This document shows, piece by piece, positions 31,402-39,411 of a stretch of DNA of 64,000 bases (position 1 is its first letter; each line of letters begins with the position of its first letter). Location of the stretch: assembly GCA_942490705.1 (NCBI GenBank), contig CALNXY010000003.1:1-64000 (forward strand), given 5' to 3'. Position numbers and translations under genes: made by a program. Below the pieces are notes generated by a model. It searched no databases, was not told where the DNA came from, and saw only the letters and a program-made list of their open reading frames with translations. The stretch comes from JAGRCP01 sp942490705 (GTDB taxonomy: Bacteria > Chloroflexota > Anaerolineae > Caldilineales > Caldilineaceae).

Positions 31402-31646
31402 ACCGTACCCCATATACTTTCGCTATCTTCTCGGTACCGTCGATGCTTCGCAAACTACCGGCTTTTGCGTCTGCCGGCGACGGGACGACCAAATGTCAAC
31501 GGCGCTAGACGGTTGACGCCAATCGACCACAGTATGCCGGCCCAGCGCTGCTATCGTCAGATTGATCGGCCCGTTTCCGCCCCGCCCGCGTCAATCCACG
31601 GGCCACCATGCCCAGATATCGAAGTGCCGTTCGCTTCCCTGCGGAT

Positions 31647-31675
31647 TTGACAGCAGGCCCACCCATCGGTATGAT
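31647..31675 (+). promoter_or_regulatory. Consensus promoter of the lysine operon leader
   Basis: TTGACA at 31647-31652 and TATGAT at 31670-31675 are spaced by exactly 17 bases. Predicted transcription starts near 31682, about 37 bases before the leader peptide ATG and 277 bases before the first structural gene. Confidence 0.8.
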
Positions 31676-31718
31676 TTCGTACATTCAAACTGCAGACACT
31701 CTTTGGACACAGAGAAAC

Positions 31719-31775
31719 ATGTCGCTTAGCGCTGCTGTATTCAATAAGAAGAGCAAGAAGTCGAAACCGGACTGA
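31719..31775 (+). CDS. Lysine-rich leader peptide of the lysine operon (18 aa)
   Basis: The short frame encodes MSLSAAVFNKKSKKSKPD followed by TGA (31773-31775). Five of seven residues from position 10 to 16 are lysine (codons AAG AAG . AAG AAG . AAA at 31746-31766). It lies 37 bases after a consensus promoter and directly before a terminator hairpin, and the first gene beyond is homocitrate synthase of lysine biosynthesis. By analogy with trp, his and leu leaders, ribosome stalling on these codons would report lysyl-tRNA shortage. The upstream ribosome site is only weakly visible (AGAGAAAC). Too short for ordinary gene callers. Confidence 0.75.
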   Translation: MSLSAAVFNKKSKKSKPD

Positions 31776-31776
31776 T

Positions 31777-31853
31777 CGTCTGGACACGCTTGCTTGCCCT
31801 TGACTTGGGTACATTGCAACCGGCCATCCAGACGGATGGGCCGGTTTTATTTT
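31777..31853 (+). promoter_or_regulatory. Transcription attenuator: competing antiterminator and terminator
   Basis: Segment CGTCTGGA (31777-31784), one base after the leader stop codon, is perfectly complementary to TCCAGACG (31827-31834). The second segment is also part of the 5' arm and loop of the terminator at 31818-31853, so the two structures exclude each other. A ribosome stalled on the lysine codons would leave 31777-31784 free to form the antiterminator; a ribosome reaching the stop would cover it and allow termination. Confidence 0.75.
31818..31853 (+). terminator. Intrinsic terminator of the lysine leader
   Basis: 5' arm AACCGGCCATCC (31818-31829), loop AGAC, 3' arm GGATGGGCCGGTT (31834-31846) with one bulged G, followed by a T-rich tract to 31853 (TTTTATTTT). 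It stands about 105 bases before the homocitrate synthase ATG and contains the antiterminator-pairing segment. Confidence 0.85.
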
Positions 31854-31958
31854 GCCTGTGTTTCAAAGGCTGCCAGCCGTCCTCGCCGCAGATGGCCTCC
31901 TGCAATGTTGCAGACTGCAACTAACGAAGTTTCGTTTCCGTCAGGAGGAATCCTCTTT

Positions 31959-33128
31959 ATGAGTCTTGATCAATTCGCCATTATCGAATCAACCCTACGC
32001 GAGGGCGAACAATTTGCCAACGCCTTCTTTACGTCGGATGAGAAGGTAGAGATCGCCCGTCTGCTTGATGCATTTGGCGTTGAGTATTTGGAGCTCACCT
32101 CACCCGCTGCCAGCCCGCAGAGCCGCGATGACTGTACGCGCATCGCCCAACTCGGCCTCAAGGCCAAGCTCTTGACCCACGTCCGGTGTCACATGGACGA
32201 TGCCAAGCTGGCCATCGATACCGGCGTTGACGGGATTGACGTCGTTTTTGGCACCAGCAGCTACCTGCGTGAATTCTCCCACGGCAAGGATATTGCCTAT
32301 ATTATCGAACACGCCATCGAAGTGGTTGAGTTCGTCAAGAGCCAGGGGTTGGAGGTGCGCTTCAGCAGTGAGGACAGCTTCCGCAGTGATCTGGTCGACC
32401 TGCTGACCATCTATCGGGGCGTGGACCAAATTGGCGTCAATCGCGTGGGGATTGCTGACACAGTGGGCGTCGCGCACCCCATGCAGGTCCTTGAGTTGGT
32501 GCGCACGCTGCGCGGCGTGGTTGACTGCGACATTGAGTTTCACGGTCATAACGACACTGGTTGCGCCGTGGCCAATGCCTACGCGGCCCTCCAGGGCGGC
32601 GCCACCCATGTCGATACGTCGGTGCTGGGCATTGGCGAACGCAACGGCATCACGTCGCTGGGCGGCTTGGTGGCGCGCATGTATGCTCACAATCCCGAGC
32701 AGATCCGGACGAAGTACAACCTACCCCTGCTGCGCGAAGTAGAGAATTACGTGGCCGGCCTGGTTGATGTGGATGTGCCATTCAACAACTACATCACCGG
32801 TTTTGCCGCCTTTACCCACAAGGCGGGCATCCACGCCAAGGCGATTCTCAATAACCCAAGCACCTACGAGATCCTCAACCCTGAAGACTTTGGCTTGACG
32901 CGCTATATCCACGTCGCCCATCGCCTCACCGGTTGGAACGCGATCAAGGAGCGGGCCGAGCAGTTGCAGCTCAATCTGAGCGACGATGAGATCAAGAACA
33001 TCACGGCGCAGATCAAAGCGCTGGCCGATCAGAAGAAATTGAGCCTGGATGATGTCGACGTTCTGCTACGCAGCTATCATAGCGAAAACAGCGCGGTCGA
33101 GTCGCTGAATTTGCCGGTCGGCGACTGA
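31959..33128 (+). CDS. lysS: Homocitrate synthase, first enzyme of the aminoadipate lysine pathway
   Basis: Condenses 2-oxoglutarate and acetyl-CoA to homocitrate. 389 residues from ATG 31959, preceded by CAGGAGGAATCC, an excellent ribosome site. DRE-TIM metallolyase signatures: IIESTLREGEQFANAFF near the N-terminus and the metal-binding FHGHNDTGCAVANAYAAL (about residues 195-212), then GIGERNG and the THKAGIHAKAIL loop. The last feature favours homocitrate synthase over isopropylmalate synthase, and no C-terminal leucine-binding regulatory domain is present. It is the first gene behind the attenuator. No frameshift. Confidence 0.92.
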   Translation: MSLDQFAIIESTLREGEQFANAFFTSDEKVEIARLLDAFGVEYLELTSPAASPQSRDDCTRIAQLGLKAKLLTHVRCHMDDAKLAIDTGVDGIDVVFGTSSYLREFSHGKDIAYIIEHAIEVVEFVKSQGLEVRFSSEDSFRSDLVDLLTIYRGVDQIGVNRVGIADTVGVAHPMQVLELVRTLRGVVDCDIEFHGHNDTGCAVANAYAALQGGATHVDTSVLGIGERNGITSLGGLVARMYAHNPEQIRTKYNLPLLREVENYVAGLVDVDVPFNNYITGFAAFTHKAGIHAKAILNNPSTYEILNPEDFGLTRYIHVAHRLTGWNAIKERAEQLQLNLSDDEIKNITAQIKALADQKKLSLDDVDVLLRSYHSENSAVESLNLPVGD

Positions 33129-33141
33129 GGAGACGTACACA

Positions 33142-33723
33142 ATGGCGACTTCACTGAACGGCCCGGAACTGGGGCGCTGGCGCACGCTATCAACGACGGA
33201 AGCCTTTAGCAACCGCTGGACGGGCGTCTTAATCGATGATGTAGAGCTTCCCGACGGCCAGCGCTATGAGTATACGCGGCTGCGTCCGGCCGGTGTGGGC
33301 GTCGGCATCATCGGCTTTGACAGCACCGGCTGCATCCTGCTGGAGCGGGAATATCGCCACGGGGTCGGCGAAGTGATCTGGCAATTGCCGGGTGGTCTCG
33401 TCGACGAGGGCGAAACGCTGCAGGCCGCCGGCCTGCGCGAACTGCGCGAGGAGACCGGCTACGCGCCGGTCACGGTCAACGAGCAGACGGTGCGCTATCT
33501 GGGCAGCGTCTGGGACAATCCGGCCCTGGGCGCGGGGCACAGCCATATTTTTGCCGCTTGGGAACTAGAGCAAGCGGCTGACGTCAAGCGTGACGATGCG
33601 GAATGGGTCACGCTCCACTGGCGACGTCCATACTGGGTGAAGGATGCCATTCGCACCGGCGAAATCCGCGATCGCGTCTTGGTGGCGGCCGTGGCCTATC
33701 TTATGCTGGAAGGCCGGCTATGA
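33142..33723 (+). CDS. Nudix hydrolase (ADP-ribose pyrophosphatase-like)
   Basis: 193-residue cytoplasmic protein with a complete Nudix box GGLVDEGETLQAAGLRELREETGY (about residues 90-113; G-x5-E-x7-RE-x2-EE-x-G). The N-terminal NRWTGVLIDDVELPDGQRYEYTRLRPAGVG strand region resembles ADP-ribose/NADH-type Nudix enzymes. It starts 13 bases after lysS and its stop overlaps the next ATG (ATGA at 33720), so it is co-transcribed with the lysine genes. A role in lysine synthesis is not known; it may remove a by-product or be a passenger. Confidence 0.85.
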   Translation: MATSLNGPELGRWRTLSTTEAFSNRWTGVLIDDVELPDGQRYEYTRLRPAGVGVGIIGFDSTGCILLEREYRHGVGEVIWQLPGGLVDEGETLQAAGLRELREETGYAPVTVNEQTVRYLGSVWDNPALGAGHSHIFAAWELEQAADVKRDDAEWVTLHWRRPYWVKDAIRTGEIRDRVLVAAVAYLMLEGRL

Positions 33724-34202
33724 GCGTGCAAATTGCTTTGGAACGACCGGATCAACCTGCGGTTGAAGCGCTGATCCGGGCCCTGGACGCCTACCAGCAA
33801 GCGCTCTATCCGGACGAAAGCAATCATCTGCTGGATATCGACCAACTGGTGCAAACGGACACCATCTTCTGCGTGGCGCGCGTGACTGGCCAGGCCGCTG
33901 GCTGCGGCGCCGCCGTTATCCGTGGCGACATGGGCGAGATTAAGCGCATGTATGTCGATCCGACGCAGCGAGGGCTGGGGATCGGGCGTGCGATTCTTCA
34001 GTTCTTGGAAGGAGAACTGACCGTCCGCGGGGTTGAGTGGGCCCGGCTTGAGACCGGCATCCACCAGCCGGCGGCTCTGGGGCTCTATGCACGCCTGGGC
34101 TACCGGGAGATCGGTCCATTTGGCGACTATGCGCCGGATCCATTGAGCGTTTTTTTTGAGAAGCGGCTTGTTCCAATTTCACGCAACGGGGCGTCAGCAT
34201 GA
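33720..34202 (+). CDS. GNAT-family N-acetyltransferase
   Basis: 160 residues with the GNAT core: EIKRMYVDPTQRGLGIGRAILQFLE carries the RGxGxG acetyl-CoA loop (QRGLGIG), followed by ARLETGIHQPAALGLYARLGYREIGPFGDY, the usual motif B with the YxRxGY segment. ATGA overlaps on both sides (33720 and 34199) place it firmly inside the lysine operon. The acceptor substrate is unknown; an amino acid or peptide intermediate is conceivable but not shown. No frameshift. Confidence 0.85.
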   Translation: MSVQIALERPDQPAVEALIRALDAYQQALYPDESNHLLDIDQLVQTDTIFCVARVTGQAAGCGAAVIRGDMGEIKRMYVDPTQRGLGIGRAILQFLEGELTVRGVEWARLETGIHQPAALGLYARLGYREIGPFGDYAPDPLSVFFEKRLVPISRNGASA

Positions 34203-35526
34203 GTGCGTCATCAGCCCAAACATTTGTGCAAAAGGCGTTGGCCCGTGCGGCCGGCAGAACGACGGTTGAGGTCGGTGAGGTCGTGGATGTGCGGCCGGAT
34301 ATCGTGTTGAGCCATGACAACACGGCCGCGATTCGGCGCATCTGGCAACAATTTGGCCAGGACCGGGTCGTCATCCCCGAACGCATGGCGATTACGCTGG
34401 ACCATGCGGTGCCCGCGCCGACCACGCAGCATGCCCAGAACCACGCCGAAATTCGGCGGTTTGTGGCCGAGCAGGGCATTGCGCGCTTCTATGAAGTCGG
34501 CCGCGGCATCTGTCACCAGGTGCTGAGCGAAGAGGCCGTCGTCCTGCCCGGCCAGATGATCCTCGGCGCGGACTCACACACGCCGCACTTTGGCTGGCTG
34601 GGTGCGTTTGGGGCCGGCATTGGTCGCAGCGAGGTCGCGGCGCTCTGGGCGACGGGGGAGCTTTGGCTGCGCGTGCCCGAGTCGATCCGCATTGTGCTCG
34701 AAGGCGATTTGCCGCCGGGCGTGACGGCCAAGGATTTTGCGCTGCGTATCATCGGCGACCTGGGCGCGGACGGCGGCCTCTATGCCTCGGTCGAATTTAG
34801 CGGGTCGGGCATTGAGGCGCTCTCGATTGAGTCACGCATGGTGCTGCCCAACATGATGGCCGAGTTTGGCGCCAAGAACGCCTACATTGCGCCCGACGCC
34901 GAGACGTTCGACTATTTGACGGCGCGCTTGCTGGATCAGCCGGCGTCTGCTGCGGCGCCCGGCTACAGATTCGCACTGGCTCGATCGGCGCCGACCTCGT
35001 TGCCCACTCCCTCTTTCCCGATGACGGTGCGACGTACAGCGCCACCTATCGGTACGCGGCGGCGGATTTGGAGCCGTATGTGGCCTGCCCTCACACGGTT
35101 GACAACGTCGTCACCCTGTCGGCGGTTGCCGGCACGCCCGTGCAGCAGGCTTTTGTGGGCACCTGCACCAATGGCCGGCTGGAAGACATTGCCGCGGTCG
35201 CGGAGATCATGCATGGCCGGAGAGTGGCTGCCGGTACGCGTCTACTGGTCATCCCGGCGTCGAGCCAGGTGCTGGCGGCGGCGCTGGCCGCTGGGCACAT
35301 TGCTACGCTGGTGGAAGCAGGCGCCGTCATCGGCGTGCCCGGTTGCGGACCCTGTATGGGCAACCATATGGGTGTCCCCGCGCCGGACGAGGTGACGATT
35401 TCCAGCGCCAACCGCAATTTTCGCGGCCGCATGGGCACGCCGCAGGCAGCCATCTACCTGGCCAGCCCAGCCGTGGTCGCCGCCAGCGCGGTGCAGGGTC
35501 GGATTGCCGACCCGCGCTCGCTCTGA
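34199..35526 (+). CDS. lysT: Homoaconitase large subunit, one frameshift
   Basis: Catalytic, 4Fe-4S-containing subunit of the homocitrate-to-homoisocitrate isomerase. ATG 34199 overlaps the GNAT stop. VVDVRPDIVLSHDNTAAI, PERMAITLDHAVPAPT, RGICHQVL, GADSHTPHFGWLGAFGAGIGRSEVAALWATGE, then after a single frame change between about 34,960 and 34,990: LFPDDGATYSATYRYAAADLEPYVACPHTVDNV, VGTCTNGRLED, GCGPCMGNHMG and SANRNFRGRMGTPQAAIYLASPAVVAAS. The cluster cysteines are in GTCTN and CGPC. The total of about 440 residues is usual. The shift is most likely a sequence error. Confidence 0.9.
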
Positions 35527-35540
35527 GAGGGAAGAGGAAC

Positions 35541-36035
35541 ATGGATGTAACAGGACGAGTCTGGAAATATGGCGATAACGTCAACACCGACGTGATTTTT
35601 CCGGGCAAATATACCTATACGGTCACCAAGCATGATGAAATTGCGCGTCACGCCTTGGAAGACTTGGATCCGACTTTTGCCACGCAAGTCGAACCAGGCG
35701 ACGTGATCGTGGCCGGACGCAACTGGGGCTGTGGCTCCAGCCGTGAACAGGCGGCAACCTGTTTGGTCTACAGCGGCGTCGGCGCGGTGATCGCAGCAAG
35801 CTTTGGCCGGATTTTCTATCGCAATGCCGTGAATAATGGACTGTTGGCCATTACCTGTCCCGCCGCCGTGGCCGCGATTGAACCAGGCGAGCGCGTGATC
35901 ATTGACGTCGATGCTTCCGTCATTCGCTGCGCCGCGGGCGAGTTTCCCTTCCCGCGGCTCAGCGATAGCGTGATGGGCATCCTGGAGGCGGGCGGGCTGG
36001 TCGAGTATGTCAACCGGAAGCTGGGCGCGTCATGA
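35541..36035 (+). CDS. lysU: Homoaconitase small subunit
   Basis: 164-residue swivelling subunit partnering LysT. ATG 35541 after GAGAGGGAAGAGG. The motifs WKYGDNVNTDVIFPGKYTY, GDVIVAGRNWGCGSSREQAA (substrate-recognition GCGSSRE) and ASFGRIFYRNAVNNGLLAI are standard for the LeuD/LysU family. The YTYT loop after PGK may distinguish homoaconitase from isopropylmalate isomerase. Stop overlaps the next ATG at 36032. Confidence 0.92.
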   Translation: MDVTGRVWKYGDNVNTDVIFPGKYTYTVTKHDEIARHALEDLDPTFATQVEPGDVIVAGRNWGCGSSREQAATCLVYSGVGAVIAASFGRIFYRNAVNNGLLAITCPAAVAAIEPGERVIIDVDASVIRCAAGEFPFPRLSDSVMGILEAGGLVEYVNRKLGAS

Positions 36036-36508
36036 GAGTGCGTTATTTGCTGTTGCGCGGTGCGCGGCGCGTCTATGATGTCGTCCAGGCGGTGGTCCGG
36101 CCGGTGACGCCGTCCGTGCGCATGATCTTGATCAAAGAAGGCAAGACGTTGCTGATTCACCACACCTACGCCAGCAAGTGGTACTTCCCCGGCGGCGGCA
36201 TCAAGCGGGGCGAAAGTCTGGTCGAAGGCGCCATGCGCGAGGCGTGGGAAGAGGTGGGCGCGGTTGTGCGCGATGAACCCAAGCTGCTCGGCATCTACTA
36301 CTATTCGGTGTCTGGACGCAGCGACCACATGGCCATCTACGTCAGCGAGGACTTCGCCCTGCTCCCGCCGCCCCCTTCCTGGGAGATCGCGGCGCGCGCC
36401 TGGTTTGATTTGGACGACCTGCCTGATGACATGAACCCCGGCTGCCGCCGGCGCCTGGCCGAATACCGTGCGGGCGGAGGGCCCTACTCAAAGGATTGGG
36501 CGGCATGA
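36032..36508 (+). CDS. Second Nudix hydrolase in the lysine operon
   Basis: 158 residues with the Nudix box GGGIKRGESLVEGAMREAWEEVGA (about residues 56-79). The N-terminus has VRPVTPSVRMILIKEGKTLLIHHTYASKWYFPGG, typical of MutT-like NTP or dinucleotide hydrolases. It is unlike the first Nudix gene in sequence, so the two are not a recent duplication. ATGA overlaps connect it to lysU and to the exporter. Substrate unknown. Confidence 0.85.
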   Translation: MRVRYLLLRGARRVYDVVQAVVRPVTPSVRMILIKEGKTLLIHHTYASKWYFPGGGIKRGESLVEGAMREAWEEVGAVVRDEPKLLGIYYYSVSGRSDHMAIYVSEDFALLPPPPSWEIAARAWFDLDDLPDDMNPGCRRRLAEYRAGGGPYSKDWAA

Positions 36509-37125
36509 GCGATCTTCGCCTGCTATTGCAGGGCCTATTGCTTGGCTTTGCGATCGCCGCGCCGGTTGGGCCGATTGGGCTGCTCTGCATCCAGCGCACG
36601 CTCAACTTTGGCCGGCTGACCGGGCTTGTGTCGGGCTTGGGCGCGGCCACGGCCGATGCGTTTTACGGCTTTGTAGCGGCGTTCGGCCTGACGATGATTT
36701 CGTCGTTTCTGCTCGAGCAGCAGCTCTGGCTTGGCATTGTCGGCGGTCTCTATCTCTGCTACCTGGGTGTGCGTATGATGCTGGCTCAGCCTGCAACGGA
36801 AGCCGCTGCGGCGGAAGGCACATCCATCGCCGCGGCCTATGCGTCGACATTTATGCTGACGTTGACCAACCCGATGACGATCCTTTTTTTTGTGGCCGTC
36901 TATGCCGGGGCCGGCTTGGCAACGGGTGTCGACAGCTACGCCGGCGCAACGTGGCTGGTTGCGGGCGTCTTTCTTGGCTCCGCGCTCTGGTGGTCGCTGC
37001 TCAGCGGCGTAACTGCATTGCTCAGCACCCGCATCAACAGCGCATGGCTGCGCTGGGTCAACGTCATTGCCGGTGCGGTGATTGTCGGGTTTGGCCTCTT
37101 CGCCCTCTGGAGCGTGCGCACATGA
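36505..37125 (+). CDS. LysE/RhtB-family amino acid exporter
   Basis: 206-residue integral membrane protein with about six hydrophobic helices. The N-terminus LLLQGLLLGFAIAAPVGPIGLLCIQRTL has the conserved APVGPIGLLC motif of the LysE superfamily, and LTLTNPMTILFFVAVYAG is the second signature. An ATG at 36505 overlaps the Nudix stop, and the last codons overlap the next ATG. Within a lysine operon, export of excess lysine or of an analogue is a reasonable guess, but specificity cannot be read from sequence. Confidence 0.85.
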   Translation: MSDLRLLLQGLLLGFAIAAPVGPIGLLCIQRTLNFGRLTGLVSGLGAATADAFYGFVAAFGLTMISSFLLEQQLWLGIVGGLYLCYLGVRMMLAQPATEAAAAEGTSIAAAYASTFMLTLTNPMTILFFVAVYAGAGLATGVDSYAGATWLVAGVFLGSALWWSLLSGVTALLSTRINSAWLRWVNVIAGAVIVGFGLFALWSVRT

Positions 37126-38156
37126 ACCAAGAACCTGCCGTGTATCGGATTGCGCTGCTGCCCGGCGACGGCGTCGGTTTGGAAGTTGTACCGGCCGCGG
37201 CGCAGGTGTTAGCAGCGCTGCAATTGCCGCTGGAATTTGTTGAGCTTGAAGCCGGCTGGTCCGTGTTCGAGGAGACGGGCAGCGCGCTGCCGGCCGCGAC
37301 TTTAACCGGGCTGCAGGGGTGCAACGGCGCTCTCTTTGGCGCGGTCAGTTCGCCCAGCCATCGCGTGGCGGGCTACAGCAGTCCGATTATCGCCATGCGC
37401 AAGGCGCTGGACCTCTTCGCCAATCTGCGGCCGATTGTGTCGGCGCCTGTGCCGTCAAGCCGGCCGGACATCGATCTGCTGATCGTGCGCGAGAATACGG
37501 AGGGGCTCTACGTCAAACAGGAGCGGCTGGAGGACGGAGGCGACACCGCGATTGCTGAACGGGTGATTACGCGGGCTGCATCGACCCGCATTGCGCGTAT
37601 GGCCTTTGACCAGGCGCGACAGCGCAAGGGCAAACGCCTGGTCACCGTAGTACACAAGGCCAATGTGCTCAGCCTTTCCGACGGTCTCTTTCGCGAGGCA
37701 GCCCTGGCGGTTGCCGCTGACTATCCTGACGTAAGCGTCGAGGAGCAACTGGTTGACTCCATGCTCTACCGGCTGATCCGCGAGCCGGAACGGTATGACG
37801 TGGTTGTCGCGCCCAATCTCTATGGCGATATCCTGTCTGACGGCGCGGCCGCGCTGGTCGGGGGGCTCGGTCTTGCGTCGAGCGCCAACGTGGGCAGTTC
37901 CTTCGTACTGGCCGAGCCCGTCCACGGGAGTGCGCCCGATATTGCCGGCCGGGGCATCGCCAATCCCCTGGCGACGATCCTGGCGGCGGCCCAACTGCTC
38001 GACGGGCTAGGCGAAGGCGCCGCGGCTAGCCGGGTGCGGCATGCGGTTCACAACGTGCTGGCGGCAGGTACGCCGCGTACGCCCGATCTGGGCGGTAACA
38101 ACGGAACGGCTGAGGTGACCCAGGCCGTCATCGCAAGCGTAACGAGCGGCAGATGA
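37122..38156 (+). CDS. lysB: Homoisocitrate dehydrogenase
   Basis: NAD-dependent beta-decarboxylating dehydrogenase converting homoisocitrate to 2-oxoadipate. 344 residues. YRIALLPGDGVGLEVVPAA, FGAVSSPSHRVAGYSSPIIAMRKALDLFANLRPI, the substrate loop LIVRENTEGLYVKQE, VVHKANVLSLSDGLF, VAPNLYGDILSDGAAALVGGLGLASSANVG and AEPVHGSAPDIAGRGIANPLATILAA. The SSP..RVAGYSSPI segment before the RKALDL arginines differs from isopropylmalate dehydrogenase, consistent with homoisocitrate use. Follows the exporter with an ATGA overlap. Confidence 0.9.
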   Translation: MNQEPAVYRIALLPGDGVGLEVVPAAAQVLAALQLPLEFVELEAGWSVFEETGSALPAATLTGLQGCNGALFGAVSSPSHRVAGYSSPIIAMRKALDLFANLRPIVSAPVPSSRPDIDLLIVRENTEGLYVKQERLEDGGDTAIAERVITRAASTRIARMAFDQARQRKGKRLVTVVHKANVLSLSDGLFREAALAVAADYPDVSVEEQLVDSMLYRLIREPERYDVVVAPNLYGDILSDGAAALVGGLGLASSANVGSSFVLAEPVHGSAPDIAGRGIANPLATILAAAQLLDGLGEGAAASRVRHAVHNVLAAGTPRTPDLGGNNGTAEVTQAVIASVTSGR

Positions 38157-38223
38157 AAATGTCTGCAGCTTCTACTATCATCAACAATCATTGATCATCA
38201 ACAAGCAGAGGAGACGCACCATC

Positions 38224-38409
38224 ATGGCTCTTGAAACCGTATCCGGCGCTGCCGAATGCCCCGAATGCTTCGCCGAAATCGAACTGTCCGACGTGATGCA
38301 GCATGAAATCGTCCAGTGTCCTGAATGTGGGGCCGATCTCGAGGTCACCGGCATTGATCCGCTGGCCTTGGAGGTTGCGCCGGAGGAAGAGGAAGACTGG
38401 GGCGAGTAG
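38224..38409 (+). CDS. lysW: LysW, amino-group carrier protein
   Basis: 61-residue acidic carrier whose C-terminal glutamate gamma-carboxyl is joined to the amino group of alpha-aminoadipate and of later intermediates. Two CPEC zinc knuckles (AECPECFAEIEL and VQCPECGADLEV) and the diagnostic C-terminus EEDWGE. ATG 38224 follows GGAGACGCACC. The 67 bases before it hold no gene. With LysX, LysZ, LysY, LysJ and LysK also present it defines the LysW-dependent pathway. Confidence 0.96.
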   Translation: MALETVSGAAECPECFAEIELSDVMQHEIVQCPECGADLEVTGIDPLALEVAPEEEEDWGE

Positions 38410-38473
38410 GGGCGTGGGGGTTTCGGATTGAGGATTTTGGATTGGGGATCTGTGGGAAAGAGAGAGTTTGATT

Positions 38474-39408
38474 ATGACCAGGGTGGGTATTTTGTACAGC
38501 CGCGTGCGCGCGGAGGAGAAGTTGCTGTTTGAGGCCTTTCAGCAGCGGGGGGTCGATTTTGACTTGATCGATGACCGGCGGCTGGTCTTTGATTTGACTG
38601 ACAGCAGCAAGGGAACGACGCGCTTGGGCACTTCGATGTCGTCGTCGAACGCTGCATCAATCATAGCCGCGCGCTCTATAGCCTGCGTATCCTCAACGAT
38701 CGAGGCGTGGAGACGGTCAACACGGCGCATGTGGCCGATGTCTGCGGCAACAAGCTGCAGACAACCAGCGCCCTGACCGCGGCCGGTGTGCCTTCACCGC
38801 GCACGCTGGTGGCCTACACGCCGGAGAGCGCGTTGGAAGCGATCGAGGAACTGGGTTATCCGGTTGTGCTAAAGCCGGCGGTGGGCTCGTGGGGGCGATT
38901 GCTCTCCAAGCTCAACGACCGCGAGGCGGCCGAAGCAGTCCTGGAACACAAGGCCGTGCTGGGCACTTACCATCACAGCATTTTTTACATCCAGGAATAC
39001 ATCGACAAGCCCATGCGCGACATTCGGGCCTTTGTGATCGGTGATGAGACCATCTGCGCCATCTACCGCGATTCGCCGCACTGGATCACCAACACCGCGC
39101 GCGGCGGCTCGTCCAGCAACTGTCCCGTAACGCCTGAGTTGAACGACCTTTGCGTGCGCGCGGCCAGGGCGGTGGGCGGCGGCGTCGTCGCCATCGACGT
39201 GCTCGAAGATCCGGCGCGCGGGCTGCTCGTCAATGAAGTGAATTACACCATGGAGTACCGCAACAGCATTCTGCCTACCGGCGTCGACATCCCCGCACGC
39301 ATGGTCGATTTTTCGCTGCGTGTGGCCGAGGAAGGCTGGGCCGCGGCCAATGGCTGGCAGAATGGCGCGCCCGAATATCAGGCCGTTTCGCTGGCCGGTG
39401 GGGACTGA
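38474..39408 (+). CDS. lysX: LysX, alpha-aminoadipate-LysW ligase, one frameshift
   Basis: ATP-grasp ligase that couples alpha-aminoadipate to the LysW C-terminus. ATG 38474: VGILYSRVRAEEKLLFEAFQQRGVDFDLIDDRRLVFDLTDS; then a single frame change between about 38,605 and 38,632 leads to HFDVVVERCINHSRALYSLRILNDRGVETVN, ADVCGNKLQTTSAL, VVLKPAVGSWGRLLSKL (ATP-binding loop), IQEYIDKPMRDIRAFVIGD and LLVNEVNYTMEYRNSI with the metal ligands E and N. About 310 residues. The spacer after lysW (38410-38473) is a low-complexity GGATT-rich stretch. Confidence 0.92.
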
Positions 39409-39411
39409 ACG

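Noticed and set aside
31402..31646. A further small gene before the lysine promoter
   Set aside because: Short frames here lack ribosome sites and resemble no protein; treated as intergenic.
31647..31958. Lysine (L-box) riboswitch or T-box in the leader
   Set aside because: The leader is too short for the lysine riboswitch and contains none of its five-stem core that I could find; no T-box consensus (AGGGTGG-like) before the terminator. The Lys-rich frame explains the region better.
33142..36508. The two Nudix genes as a recent duplication
   Set aside because: They share only the Nudix box; lengths and flanking sequence differ.
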